From NCBI GenBank assembly GCA_002350805.1, contig DEFO01000012.1, positions 16,873 to 80,872 on the forward strand: 64,000 bases of DNA. The letters run 5' to 3'. The stretch comes from Prevotella sp. UBA2850. GTDB lineage: Bacteria > Bacteroidota > Bacteroidia > Bacteroidales > Bacteroidaceae. Position numbers and translations under genes: made by a program. The notes below the pieces were generated by a model. That model searched no databases, had not been told where the DNA came from, and saw only the letters and a program-made list of their open reading frames with translations. Position 1 is the first letter of the stretch. Each line of letters opens with the position of its first letter. Shown in pieces: positions 53,101 through 61,553 of the stretch.

Positions 53101-53859
53101 GACTACCGAGGCCTCGCACGGGAACTGCTGCTCGCCGAAGTCGGGGTCGCCATAGCGCATGGTATCCACCAAGGCACCTATCTCGCCGAGATGACGGGTA
53201 GCCACCTGCTCCATCTCGAGCTGTGCCTCACGGTTGCGCGGGTCCACATAGTCGAACTGCCGCTCTCCGCTGGCGCGCAGATCGTACTCCTCCTCGGTGT
53301 AAAGCAGCTCGTTCAGATGGAACAGCTCACCCTTGCGACTCAAGAAGAGACGCAGATCATACCAGCCTGCGAAGCGCCAGTCGGCCTGAAGCTGGCGGGC
53401 ATACTCGCGCAGCCATTCGCTCTTGATGAGCACCACCGAGCCAAAGTCGAAGTCATCGCGGATACTACCCACTTGATAATCAATCACGGGATGGCGCTCC
53501 ACCACACCTGCTTTTCGCTCACAGCGGTCGGCATACACCATGGCGGCACCCGTTTCACGGGCAGCCCGAAGCATGCGCTCCAGCGTCGACGGTCCCCATG
53601 CAATGGGAGTGGTCTTCAAGCAGAAAAGGGCATATTCAGCATCGGCATGAGCTGCCATGCCTGTCATTGCCGCCGACGACAGCAGGCCGTCGGTCACCAC
53701 AAACGTGGTATTCTCGGGAGGCGTGTGCGTTGCGGCAAATGCCTGCGTCACCATCAGACAGATGTGCTGCACCGTCTTATGGTCGCGCAGGGGAGCCAGC
53801 GTCTGCTCCACCGCATCTATATCATTACAAGGCAAAAAGCAATCAATGCGTTCTCTCAT
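50140..53859 (-). CDS. glycosyltransferase / GalT-like / SpoIID fusion protein
   Basis: 1239 residues. Residues about 249-450 are a GT-A family 2 glycosyltransferase ([17 protein letters not shown], acidic QLDSDDLYS near 335-343). Residues about 568-790 are a DUF4922 region with [22 protein letters not shown] and HLHLQAG (649-655), the H-phi-H-phi-Q pattern of HIT/GalT and Ap4A phosphorylase proteins. Residues about 930-1239 are SpoIID/LytB ([43 protein letters not shown]). SpoIID proteins cleave denuded peptidoglycan. The first 240 residues look like a second, degenerate GT2-like fold. No signal peptide is visible. It is co-transcribed with the AmpG-like gene. Confidence 0.85.
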   Translation of the reverse strand: MRERIDCFLPCNDIDAVEQTLAPLRDHKTVQHICLMVTQAFAATHTPPENTTFVVTDGLLSSAAMTGMAAHADAEYALFCLKTTPIAWGPSTLERMLRAARETGAAMVYADRCERKAGVVERHPVIDYQVGSIRDDFDFGSVVLIKSEWLREYARQLQADWRFAGWYDLRLFLSRKGELFHLNELLYTEEEYDLRASGERQFDYVDPRNREAQLEMEQVATRHLGEIGALVDTMRYGDPDFGEQQFPCEASVVIPVYNREKTIADAVRSALAQKTTFAYNVIVVDNHSTDRTTDILREMACETLVHIIPQRTDLGIGGCWNEAINDDRCGRFAVQLDSDDLYSSPNTLQQIVSTFRKQRAAMVIGSYRMCDFNLQTLPPGLIDHAEWTDTNGPNNALRINGLGAPRAFFTPLARQIQFPNTSYGEDYAMGLVFSRKYRIGRIFSELYLCRRWGGNSDAALSVEKVNANNLYKDRLRTMEIRARQRQNALQQATLASHASTDSQQAEQSDALDRFFNRQLEKWDDARQHYRDLQMVETKELGDYLKAQFNAARIVSTGAKIDRQSIAERPCFLCSQNRPAQQIVKEIDGRYELLVNPYPILPVHYTIPSRRHQPQRIADAYAEIYKLLSLYPSLMVFYNGPKCGASAPDHLHLQAGTNGMLPLQTGWQRLSRSLTPVATVADDEGIFFVSDYVCPAFAVRSKNTDTGKSLFLRLYKALEQMHTDADEPMMNIVAWRQHDEYLLVVFPRQKHRPDCYYAEGECKMLVSPGALDMAGLIILPRREDYERLTAERADEILREVSLDDSSVKAVIAMLSARGDEKKDASQLPAALAQYKREPDVSVGIVSAQQIHFTLNKPYMAKGATIEGEQTVEFSEGGILWNGSQYRELTFTPQAADASFSLSDVTIGVHFHWERKETQTFLGTLKLVVEADKICAINLLPVEQYLTSVISSEMKATSSPELLKAHAVISRSWLLAQMVKRQQLQGGTSGFFSFVRKDDELIRWYDREDHTIFDVCADDHCQRYQGITKANNRHVVDAIRATRGQILLSGDEICDARFSKCCGGITEEFQYCWEDTPKPYLVSVKDPFCNTNDPNVIAQVLNDYDQETTDFYSWTVDYTQEELSRIVNEKLKLDLGDITDLVPLERGKSGRIWKLKIVGTKRSFTIGKELEIRRALSESHLMSSAFDVVKRKGHFILYGKGWGHGVGLCQIGAAVMGNQGYKYDEILYHYYRHTEIKKIYK

Positions 53860-53994
53860 ACGTATGTATTATAAATGGTATTTCGTTTCTTTGTGCAAAA
53901 TTACAAAAAATCTGACGAAGAGAGAAAGAATGAGACTTGTTTCTTTCGCTTGCCACCAAGAAATTAGCGAAATCGCACGTTTTATCGCCCGCCT

Positions 53995-54225
53995 CAGCCG
54001 CTCTGCGATGTGCGGCTGAAATGTGAATCTATGTTTTTTGGGAGCTGCCTGCGAAGTCCATACAGACATTCTTCCATGCCAGACCTTGCTGTTTACCCCA
54101 TCCGAAATGGAGTCGCAGACGCCGAAGGCTATTCTGCTCTGCTAATGATGCCCTCTGCGTTTCCAGAAGGCTACTCTGCATTTCTAGAGGGCTACTCTGC
54201 GGTCGTAGAGCAGCCCTCCAGAAAC
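53995..54225. repeat. hairpin and 21-bp degenerate repeats upstream of the acetyltransferase gene
   Basis: 53860-54284 has no gene. A hairpin CAGCCGC / GCGGCTG lies at 53995-54018. From 54116 to 54225 a 21-nt unit like AGAAGGCTACTCTGCATTTCT recurs three to four times. Confidence 0.65.
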
Positions 54226-54284
54226 ACACGCCGCGCAAATGAAGTGAGAGGCGAAGCGAAGATACGGGAATTTTGCGCATTTAC

Positions 54285-54315
54285 TTGGCGAGCTGGAGGA
54301 AAATATGTATTTTTG
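54285..54315 (+). promoter_or_regulatory. promoter of the sugar acetyltransferase gene
   Basis: TTG at 54285-54287, 20 nt, TATTTTTG at 54308-54315. The 5' leader to ATG 54387 is about 65 nt. Confidence 0.65.
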
Positions 54316-54386
54316 CAAAGCCTTCTGCTGCCATCTTTGTGGACAGCAAACAACGGAAAGCCACTAATATAATAAGGTATATAGAT

Positions 54387-54941
54387 ATGACTGAGAAAGA
54401 AAAGATGCTGGCAGGACAGATTTATTCTGCCACAGACCCTCAACTGCTGGAAGAACTAGCAGCCGCCAGAGAGGTGATTCACGACTTCAACCGGCTGCGC
54501 CCTTCGGAGCACGAGAGAAAGATGGAACTGCTGAAAGTTCTGCTGGGACATATCGGCGACGACCAGATCATCGTCAACCAGCCTTTCCACTGCGACTATG
54601 GAAAACAGATTCGTGTGGGACGGCGCTTTTTTGCCAACTTCAACTTCACCGTGCTCGACGAAGCGAGCGTCACCATCGGCGACGACTGTTTCATCGGTCC
54701 TAATGTGAGCATCTATACAGCCTGCCACAGCACCGACCCCATAGAGCGCAACAGCCGCCAGGAATGGGCAAAGCCTGTGACCATCGGCGACAACGTGTGG
54801 ATTGGCGGAAGCGTAACCATCCTGCCGGGTGTGACCATCGGCGACAATGTAACCATTGGTGCCGGGTCGGTGGTGGTAGCCGACATTCCCTCCAACTGTG
54901 TGGCAGTAGGCAATCCGTGCAAGGTGGTGAGGCAATTGTGA
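54387..54941 (+). CDS. sugar O-acetyltransferase (maltose/galactoside type)
   Basis: 184 residues from ATG at 54387. The Maa/LacA N-terminal domain (MTEKEKMLAGQIYSATDPQL) precedes left-handed beta-helix hexapeptide repeats (VTIGDDCFIGPNVSIY, VTIGDNVWIGGSVTILPGV, TIGAGSVV) with the catalytic-His segment TACHSTDP. It acetylates sugars with acetyl-CoA; the acceptor is not defined. Single gene with its own promoter. Confidence 0.9.
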   Translation: MTEKEKMLAGQIYSATDPQLLEELAAAREVIHDFNRLRPSEHERKMELLKVLLGHIGDDQIIVNQPFHCDYGKQIRVGRRFFANFNFTVLDEASVTIGDDCFIGPNVSIYTACHSTDPIERNSRQEWAKPVTIGDNVWIGGSVTILPGVTIGDNVTIGAGSVVVADIPSNCVAVGNPCKVVRQL

Positions 54942-55006
54942 GCGGGAGCAACGGGCGCCATTATGCGCTGGTCAACCAACCGACGAGAACATCATCTTCA
55001 GCCTTT

Positions 55007-55822
55007 TCAGGGGTCGACTCTCTGGCCCAACATCTTGCGCAAATGCGTGTCAAGGATATGGAACGAGGGCTCAACCATGCCTCCGTGACCGTGGCCGTCT
55101 ATCTCGTATAAATAGGTCTGCTGATGCCCCACGAGTTCCATCATCCGTGCCAGGTACTGGTTCTCATCGTAACGGCCGTAAAGCTCGAGCTCTCTGTCGC
55201 CACAAATCAGCACCAGAGGAGGACAATCCTTGCGCACCCAATAGATGGGAGCATACTCATCGATGGTCACTTGCAAGGGAGACAGACCCTGCATCTTACG
55301 GACATTATAGTGGGTGACGGCCTGCCCGCTGAAGGGCACATACATCATCACATCATCCGCATCGACAGAATAGGCGTTGAGCCACGCTTTGTTCAGACAA
55401 AGCATCATCGAGATGTAACCGCCTGCCGAATGACCCGTCACAACGATTTTCTTCGGGTCACCGCCATAGGCTGAGATATGGCGGAACACCCATGCCACAG
55501 CCTCGGCAGCATCGTCAAGCGTCTCACGAACAGTCACCTTGGGCAGCAGCCGGTAGTTGACGCCCACCACCACGAGGCCTTTCTCCTTCAGACGCTGGGG
55601 AATCTCTTTGCTGCCGGCTTCCAGACCTCCACCATGAAACCATACAACAACCGGACAGTTGCTCACATGCTCGGGGTAATAAACGTCGAGTTTCAAACGT
55701 TCCACCGAATAGGCATCCTGCTTGGTGGTATAACTGATATCATTTACTTGCTTGTAGCTCTGGGCGAAAACGCCTAGAGCCATAAGGCAGAAACACACGA
55801 AAGAGAAAACTCTTTTATTCAT
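55007..55822 (-). CDS. secreted alpha/beta-hydrolase (esterase)
   Basis: 271 residues with a signal peptide (MNKRVFSFVCFCLMALGVFAQ). The oxyanion WFHGGG, nucleophile GHSAGGYIS, and the late DGHGHGG with His give an HSL/BD-FAE type esterase fold (YYPEHVSNCPVVVWFHGGG start). It probably acts in the periplasm on acetyl or feruloyl-like esters; the substrate is unknown. Ends 65 bases from the acetyltransferase stop (convergent). Confidence 0.88.
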   Translation of the reverse strand: MNKRVFSFVCFCLMALGVFAQSYKQVNDISYTTKQDAYSVERLKLDVYYPEHVSNCPVVVWFHGGGLEAGSKEIPQRLKEKGLVVVGVNYRLLPKVTVRETLDDAAEAVAWVFRHISAYGGDPKKIVVTGHSAGGYISMMLCLNKAWLNAYSVDADDVMMYVPFSGQAVTHYNVRKMQGLSPLQVTIDEYAPIYWVRKDCPPLVLICGDRELELYGRYDENQYLARMMELVGHQQTYLYEIDGHGHGGMVEPSFHILDTHLRKMLGQRVDP

Positions 55823-55917
55823 ATCTCTTGAGTTTATTGTTAAGGCAAATTGTTATTATTTTGAGTGACCACAGGCTTGCACATTGGCACGAGCATCTGG
55901 TCGCTACGGGTCAACTA

Positions 55918-56094
55918 TCATGCTTTTGGCGGTTTCCTGGCTTCTTTGCTCTTTCTTTCAGTGCAATAGAAAAGCAGCATAGTCCATGCGGCCATGAATA
56001 AGCACAATCCGAGAACCTTAATATAATAAACGACTGAAACTGAAGATTGTTGTAAAAGGCGAACCCAAAATTTTAAACGTTTTTTATTAGCCAT
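55918..56094 (-). CDS. possible small membrane protein
   Basis: 58 residues from MANKKRLKFWVRLLQQ: a basic N-terminus, one hydrophobic segment (about 22-44, YYIKVLGLCLFMAAWTMLLF) and a basic tail (RKSKEARKPPKA). It lies in a 400-bp gap between divergent genes with no other candidate. The topology is plausible, but no homologue is known to me, so it may be chance. Confidence 0.4.
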   Translation of the reverse strand: MANKKRLKFWVRLLQQSSVSVVYYIKVLGLCLFMAAWTMLLFYCTERKSKEARKPPKA

Positions 56095-56207
56095 CGGGCA
56101 AATGAAAGGATGACAGAGGGAGGTGGCTGTCATTTTTTAGGCGAAACAGGCATTTTATTCATGAATATTTATTATCTTTGTGGCAAATATTCTTGCACTT
56201 GAAAAAC

Positions 56208-56215
56208 AAAGGAGG
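56208..56215 (+). promoter_or_regulatory. strong Shine-Dalgarno sequence before the Memo-AMMECR1 gene
   Basis: AAAGGAGG, a full anti-SD match, 8 nt before ATG 56224. Most genes here show only A-rich leaders, as usual in Bacteroidota. It also supports this ATG over later in-frame ones. A TATCTTTG box lies at 56172-56179. Confidence 0.65.
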
Positions 56216-56223
56216 ATATCATC

Positions 56224-57771
56224 ATGAGAGCGCTATGGTTGATGATTGCATCTGCGAAATGGTTTTACACTGCTTTAATGATTACGATGATGAATATGAA
56301 TTGCAACGACAACAAAACAATGGCACCTGTCGTCAGACCAGCCACTCAGGCCGGACGATTCTACGACGGCAATGCGCATGCACTCACACAGAATGTTGAC
56401 AGTCTGTTGGCCAGACATGCCAACGACAGTACTTATCAGCGATTGGCGGCACTCATCGTGCCCCACGCCGGCCACTATTTCTCAGGCAATGTGGCTGCCG
56501 CGGCTTACATGTCGATACCTGCCGGAAAACAATACAAACGCATTTTCCTCATTGGGCCCAGCCATTATGAATGGCTTGATGGCGCCTCAGTGAACAATGA
56601 GGCCGACTACTATGCCACACCACTTGGCCAGGTCGCCGTCGACCGTGAGACGGCCGATCAGCTGATCTGCGCCGACAGTGTGTTCGGCTGTTACCCCAAA
56701 GCACACGACCGTGAGCACTGCCTGGAGGTGCAACTGCCTTTCTTGCAGCGCCGGATGGGCGATATGCCTCCCATCGTACCCATCATCGTATCGACCAACG
56801 ACTATGCGAAACTTCAGCGGATGGCCGATGTGCTGCGCCCTTACCTGAACGACGACAATCTGTTTGTCATCAGCAGCGATTTCTCACACTACCCAAGGTA
56901 TGAAGACGCCCGGAAAGTAGACGCCAAGACGGCAGAGGCAATCATGACGGGCGATGTAAGCACCTTCATCGCAACATTGGAAGAAAACAGCAGGAGCGGC
57001 ATGAACAACTTGCAAACCAGCGCATGCGGGGAGTTCCCCATCATCGTGCTCATGCTGATGCTCGACAACAACTACCAGATTCACCACCTGCTCTACCAGA
57101 ACTCGGGCGATATTGACAGCCAAAGCCGGAACCGGGTGGTGGGCTATCATGCATTTGCCATTGAAAGATCAAAGCATCATGCTATTCAGAAGAAACCTGC
57201 CGACAACACCCGGCAGCAAGGCTCTGTTGCCTTTACCCTGAGCAGTAAAGAACAACAGCTGCTGAGAGAGATTGCCCGCGAGAGCATTGTTGCAGCCGTC
57301 AACGGCAAAAAGACTGCTGACATGCCCAACACAGAAAAGTATCCCACGCTTCAGCAGAAATGCGGTGCCTTTGTCACACTCACCCAGCACGGGAGGCTGC
57401 GCGGATGCATCGGACTGCTCAGTGGCAGCTTGCCGCTGCACGAGACCGTTCGCCGCATGGCACGGGCTGCCGCTTTGGAAGACCCTCGTTTCAACCCTCT
57501 GCGCCGTGAAGAACTCGACGATACCGACATCGAGATCTCGGTCATCACACCTATGCAACGCATCCACAGCCTTGACGAACTGGAGTTGCACCGTCATGGC
57601 ATCTTCATCAAGAAAGGAAACCGTAGCGGCACCTTCCTGCCACAAGTGGCCGACGAGGTGGACTGGACGAAAGAAGAGTTTGTGGGGCATTGCTCACGCG
57701 ACAAAGCTGGACTGGGTTGGGACGGCTGGCGCGACGCTGAACTGTATGTTTACGAGGCTATCGTTTTCTAA
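56224..57771 (+). CDS. AmmeMemoRadiSam proteins B and A fused (Memo-AMMECR1)
   Basis: 515 residues. Residues about 36-320 are a Memo-like domain (PATQAGRFYDG, ALIVPHAGHYFSG, FLIGPSHYEW, SSDFSHYPRYEDA) related to extradiol dioxygenases with His/Cys metal ligands. Residues about 345-510 are AMMECR1 (GAFVTLTQHGRLRGCIGLLSG, AAALEDPRFNPL, GLGWDGWRDAELYVYEAIVF). The system's third part, a radical SAM protein, is the next gene. Function is unknown. The hydrophobic N-terminus (to residue 26) may be a membrane anchor. The start is fixed by a strong SD. Confidence 0.92.
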   Translation: MRALWLMIASAKWFYTALMITMMNMNCNDNKTMAPVVRPATQAGRFYDGNAHALTQNVDSLLARHANDSTYQRLAALIVPHAGHYFSGNVAAAAYMSIPAGKQYKRIFLIGPSHYEWLDGASVNNEADYYATPLGQVAVDRETADQLICADSVFGCYPKAHDREHCLEVQLPFLQRRMGDMPPIVPIIVSTNDYAKLQRMADVLRPYLNDDNLFVISSDFSHYPRYEDARKVDAKTAEAIMTGDVSTFIATLEENSRSGMNNLQTSACGEFPIIVLMLMLDNNYQIHHLLYQNSGDIDSQSRNRVVGYHAFAIERSKHHAIQKKPADNTRQQGSVAFTLSSKEQQLLREIARESIVAAVNGKKTADMPNTEKYPTLQQKCGAFVTLTQHGRLRGCIGLLSGSLPLHETVRRMARAAALEDPRFNPLRREELDDTDIEISVITPMQRIHSLDELELHRHGIFIKKGNRSGTFLPQVADEVDWTKEEFVGHCSRDKAGLGWDGWRDAELYVYEAIVF

Positions 57772-57827
57772 TTGAAAAGCAATAAGTGGTAAGTGTATGA
57801 TGAAACCTGAAAAGAGAGGGAACACAG

Positions 57828-58700
57828 ATGGACAGATTTGAATGCAGCTATTACACGAAGATGGACAATGGCCAGGTGGAATGCATGCTTTGTCCGCATC
57901 ACTGCCGCATCGGCGAAGGGCGGACTGGTATATGCCACAGCCGCCGAAACGAGAATGGGACACTTGTCAGTGATGTCTACGGTCGTCCTTGTGCACTGGC
58001 CATTGACCCCATAGAGAAGAAGCCTCTCTACCACTTTCATCCCGGCACACAATGTTTGTCGGTGGCATGCACGGGATGCAACTTCCACTGCCACAACTGT
58101 CAGAACCACGACATCTCGCAAGCTGCTCCCCAGCAGGTACGGCACATGAGTCTGATGCCCAGCGACTTGGTGGACATTTGCATAGAGCACAATTGTCCAG
58201 GCATTGCATACACTTACACCGAGCCGCTTACTTATATTGAATATGTAAGCGACACAGCCCATCTGGCTCACGAAAAAGGATTGTGGAACATATTGGTTAC
58301 CGCAGGATATGTATGCAAGGAGCCACTCAACGACCTCTTACCACTTATCGACGCAGCCAACATCGACCTGAAATCATTCAGCGACGACATTTACCAACGT
58401 ATTAGCGGAGGACGGCTGCAGGTGGTGCTCGACACCATCCTCGCCATGCAAGAGGCGGGGATATGGATAGAACTCACCAACCTCATCATTCCAAGTGTTA
58501 ATGACGACTTGCAGATGATACGCAACATGTGCCGGTGGATAGCGACTAACAACTTATCACACGTGCCCTTGCACTTCAGCCGTTTCTTCCCACAATACAA
58601 GATGAGTCATCTCTCACCCACTCCGCTAGAAACCCTGCGAAAGGCAAGAGAGATAGCCCGTGAAGAGGGACTGCAGCATGTTTATCTGGGGAATGTGTGA
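57828..58700 (+). CDS. AmmeMemoRadiSam system radical SAM enzyme
   Basis: 290 residues. Upstream CMLCPHHCRIGEGRTGIC gives an extra cysteine set; the radical-SAM cluster is ACTGCNFHCHNCQN (CxxxCxxC). Further motifs ENLTYT-like YTYTEPLTYIEY and LKSFSDDIYQ match the pyruvate-formate-lyase-activase-like branch to which this family belongs. It lies 56 bases after the Memo-AMMECR1 gene and is probably co-transcribed. The reaction is not known. Confidence 0.93.
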   Translation: MDRFECSYYTKMDNGQVECMLCPHHCRIGEGRTGICHSRRNENGTLVSDVYGRPCALAIDPIEKKPLYHFHPGTQCLSVACTGCNFHCHNCQNHDISQAAPQQVRHMSLMPSDLVDICIEHNCPGIAYTYTEPLTYIEYVSDTAHLAHEKGLWNILVTAGYVCKEPLNDLLPLIDAANIDLKSFSDDIYQRISGGRLQVVLDTILAMQEAGIWIELTNLIIPSVNDDLQMIRNMCRWIATNNLSHVPLHFSRFFPQYKMSHLSPTPLETLRKAREIAREEGLQHVYLGNV

Positions 58701-58732
58701 AACATTAGCGTTGGTTGATGCATAAGAGATGA

Positions 58733-58770
58733 TGGCAGCCCGATAGCTCATTTCTGTATCGAGGCTGCCA
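58733..58770. terminator. hairpin between convergent genes
   Basis: TGGCAGCC CGATA and TATCG A GGCTGCCA pair with one bulged A. It lies 33 bases after the radical SAM stop and 13 before the next gene's stop. The U-tracts are weak on both sides. Confidence 0.55.
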
Positions 58771-58782
58771 CCTTTAATAATA

Positions 58783-59727
58783 CTACTTCGTTTTCTTGAA
58801 TGCCCAGTCTCGATAGCGGATCCACACATGGAGCCATACCCTGGCAATAGAATCGATGGCATCGCCAAAGATAGTTAGCCCATAGTCATCGAAGTTTTTC
58901 CATGCATCTAGCTCCTTGAACTTTTCTTTGGTGAGATTCTCGTTAGTGTATTCTTGGGGAATCATGCGGTAAGCCAGCAGATAAGAATACTGAGAAATGC
59001 CGCTCATGTAATCCCACGTGTTCTTACAGCCACTGCCCCATGCATGATAATACTCACGACTGACGATCTCCTCCTCGACAGCCTTGATGAGCGGTGTGGG
59101 CGAGGTGTGCAGCGGATAACCTTCCGGATCATAATAGAAACGCTCATTGTCGAAATCCACACGATACGACTTTTTTACTTGCTTGTCCCACTCGTCTTCT
59201 ATGAAACCATGAATATTGCTGTCGCTCGAGAACGAACGCGAGTCACAGTGCAGGGGCATGTGACAGTCGGCAATATAGTGGCTCAGTATGAAGAAACGCG
59301 TGGCTATGTGATTGCACGACGTGCTCATGGGCGACCCTTTCTCTTCTTTACGCAGTATTTTGAAATTGTCGACAATACTATGCGCAATCGACTCACAACG
59401 GTCGGCAAGGTTGCCCTTTTCAATCGTAAAAGGCTTCTTATAGAGGTCTGATTTCAGTCCCAGACGATAAGACTTAAGCGTGTAGGGCATCTTCCTGAAC
59501 GAGACGTCGGTAGACTTCTCATCGGGCTTATACTTCAGGATATGGCTGGTACTCATATCCTTGAAGACTTCATCAGGATACCAGGCGCCTTTGATCACAA
59601 AGTCACGATAGTCCTTGAACCATTTCACAAGGCTGTTGGCATCATCTTTCAGGTTCTCCGGAATGTCTGCGAATTGCAGTCGCTTGATAGCCATAAAGGC
59701 TAGCCATGCATGGGTGTACTTCTTCAT
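58783..59727 (-). CDS. S1/P1-nuclease-like (zinc) protein without signal peptide
   Basis: 314 residues. HYIADCHMPLHCD (about 155-168) matches the HxxxDxHxPLH zinc-binding pattern of the S1/P1 nuclease and zinc phospholipase C fold; an N-terminal THAWLAFMAIKRL may supply the first ligand. A late segment (DDYGLTIFGDAIDSIARVWLHVW) resembles the fold's C-terminal helix. Such enzymes are normally exported, but no signal peptide is seen. Substrate cannot be assigned. Confidence 0.7.
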   Translation of the reverse strand: MKKYTHAWLAFMAIKRLQFADIPENLKDDANSLVKWFKDYRDFVIKGAWYPDEVFKDMSTSHILKYKPDEKSTDVSFRKMPYTLKSYRLGLKSDLYKKPFTIEKGNLADRCESIAHSIVDNFKILRKEEKGSPMSTSCNHIATRFFILSHYIADCHMPLHCDSRSFSSDSNIHGFIEDEWDKQVKKSYRVDFDNERFYYDPEGYPLHTSPTPLIKAVEEEIVSREYYHAWGSGCKNTWDYMSGISQYSYLLAYRMIPQEYTNENLTKEKFKELDAWKNFDDYGLTIFGDAIDSIARVWLHVWIRYRDWAFKKTK

Positions 59728-59793
59728 AATCGTTCTATTTAGGGTTCATGATTCAAAATTGACAATATATAGAGTAGTAAAAAACGAGGTTTG

Positions 59794-60825
59794 CTATGAA
59801 CGGTTCTCTGACAGTCGAATCCGCGCCTCTTCTAGCACAGCTATCACACGGTCGCACCACCGGTCGAATTCCGGATCGGCTTGCTGGCATTCCGGATGGC
59901 TCAGCACATAATCAACACTCTTACGAACGCCCTGCTCGAAACGTACCATCGGCTGGAAGCCAGGAACGACACGTTTGAGTTTTGAGCAATCGAACACCAC
60001 GGTGGCCGCTTTGTCGCCCAACAAATTGCCCTCCACATCATATTCTGGGGGCGCCACGGAAGCCAGAAACGCTGATGATACATAGTAAGGCTTGTAAGCC
60101 ACACCCAGCGCTTGGGCGATGGTCTCGTAGATTTGGTTCCATGTCAGCGACTCGTCAGACATAATTTGGAAGGCCTCGCCGATAGCATGGGGGTTGCCCA
60201 GCAAACCAATAAAGCCACGGGCAAAGTCCTCATTGCTCGTCATTGTCCACAGCGAATAACCGTCACCATGCACTATTACGGGCTTCCCTTCGAGCATGCG
60301 CTTGAGCACCTGCCAGCAGCCTGCCGGACCGTGCAGCCCCGTAGGAACACTCCGCTCACTGTAAGTATGACTCGGGCGAACGATGGTAACAGGGAACTGA
60401 TGCTCGCGATAGTAGTGCATAAGGTGTTCCTCGCATGCTATTTTGTTGCGAGAGTAAAGCCAATAAGGATTTGCCAACGATGTGCCCTCGGAGATAATGT
60501 GACTGCGCACTGGCTTATGGTAAGCAGAGGCAGAACTGACATAAACGTATTGCCGCGTGCGCCCCGCGAAAAGGCGATAGTCGCGTTCCACCTGCTCAGG
60601 AACGAAACCTATAAACTCGCACACACAGTCAAAAAAAGTATCGCCTAAAAGGCGTTGCACTTCTGCCTCATCGTTGATGTCGGCAACAACCTGTTTGGCG
60701 TGCTGAGGCACATCTTCGTTGTGATTACCACGATTCAGCAACCACAATTCATGATGGGTTTCTGCCAGTTGTCGGGTGATAGCACTGCTGATGGTACCCG
60801 TTCCACCGATAAGAAGTATTCTCAT
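59794..60825 (-). CDS. NAD-dependent epimerase/dehydratase-like protein
   Basis: 343 residues from ATG at 60825. The extended-SDR nucleotide motif is GGTGTIS (6-12), active-site Tyr in YSRNKIACEEHL (YxxxK), and the chain contains NEDFARGFIGLLG and a C-terminal substrate part (VVFDCSKLKRVVPGFQPMVRF). This resembles the CSP41-like epimerase subgroup. Substrate is unknown. It is separated from the S1/P1-like gene by 66 bases on the same strand. Confidence 0.85.
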   Translation of the reverse strand: MRILLIGGTGTISSAITRQLAETHHELWLLNRGNHNEDVPQHAKQVVADINDEAEVQRLLGDTFFDCVCEFIGFVPEQVERDYRLFAGRTRQYVYVSSASAYHKPVRSHIISEGTSLANPYWLYSRNKIACEEHLMHYYREHQFPVTIVRPSHTYSERSVPTGLHGPAGCWQVLKRMLEGKPVIVHGDGYSLWTMTSNEDFARGFIGLLGNPHAIGEAFQIMSDESLTWNQIYETIAQALGVAYKPYYVSSAFLASVAPPEYDVEGNLLGDKAATVVFDCSKLKRVVPGFQPMVRFEQGVRKSVDYVLSHPECQQADPEFDRWCDRVIAVLEEARIRLSENRS

Positions 60826-60946
60826 AGTCGTAAGTATTGGTTTTGTCTTGGTCCTTTCCAACCGCAAATATAGACAAAATCTTTCACAAATCGAAATGAT
60901 TTCACAAAAAAACTGCCATTGTCATCGACAACAGCAGTAACATCCG

Positions 60947-61341
60947 TGGAGCTGGAGGGAGTCGAACCCTCGTCCAAACAGGGAAACCATACGCTTTCTA
61001 CACGCTTATTCCAGCCTTTGGTTTTCGTGCTGCAGCAAGACCTGGACCACCAACTGCAACCTTATCCTCTAAATTTCACCATGCCGTCGAGGCCCGACAT
61101 AGCTATTTCCGATTTACCTGCACCGCTTGACCCTCAGATTCGGAACAACACCCTTGGAGCGATGTCTCGTTCTATCACCTGGTGACAGAATTAAGCTCGT
61201 AATCTACTGTGCTTCGATTAAGCAGCGAGAGCATACTTATTGTTGCCAATTAATTTTTGTTCACTCAGATTAAGGAGCTAGCCAACGAGGCTCCGCGTGC
61301 TTACGTACCATCTCATCCTGCTGTCAAATCCAGTCAACCCC
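60947..61341 (-). ncRNA. ssrA: tmRNA
   Basis: 395 nt. The 5' GGGGTTGACTGGATTTGACA (from 61341) pairs its first seven bases with CAGCTCC near the 3' end, after the T-arm loop GGTTCGACTCC (60958-60970). The 3' CCA is not encoded. The tag frame is GGC AAC AAT AAG TAT GCT CTC GCT GCT TAA (61247-61218), GNNKYALAA, a Bacteroidota-type tag. Mature RNA rescues stalled ribosomes. A TACTTTTG/TTG promoter is at 61369-61398, so a 5' processing step of about 20 nt is expected. Confidence 0.95.
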
Positions 61342-61368
61342 AGACTGAGCAAATATGATTTGCGTCGG

Positions 61369-61398
61369 CAAAAGTACGAATTTATTTTCATTTGGCAA
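61369..61398 (-). promoter_or_regulatory. promoter of ssrA
   Basis: TTG (61398-61396), 19 nt, TACTTTTG (61376-61369) on the minus strand. Confidence 0.6.
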
Positions 61399-61553
61399 AG
61401 AAATTATAAGTTTTGTGTCAGATTATTGCAGTAAAAGACACTTTTTGCAGAAAACTTATCTTTTTTAGACTAAAATATTATACCTTTGCAATAAATTTCG
61501 TAATTATCAGTTATATTATTGAATAGGTATATAAAAGAAACAACATTCTGAAA

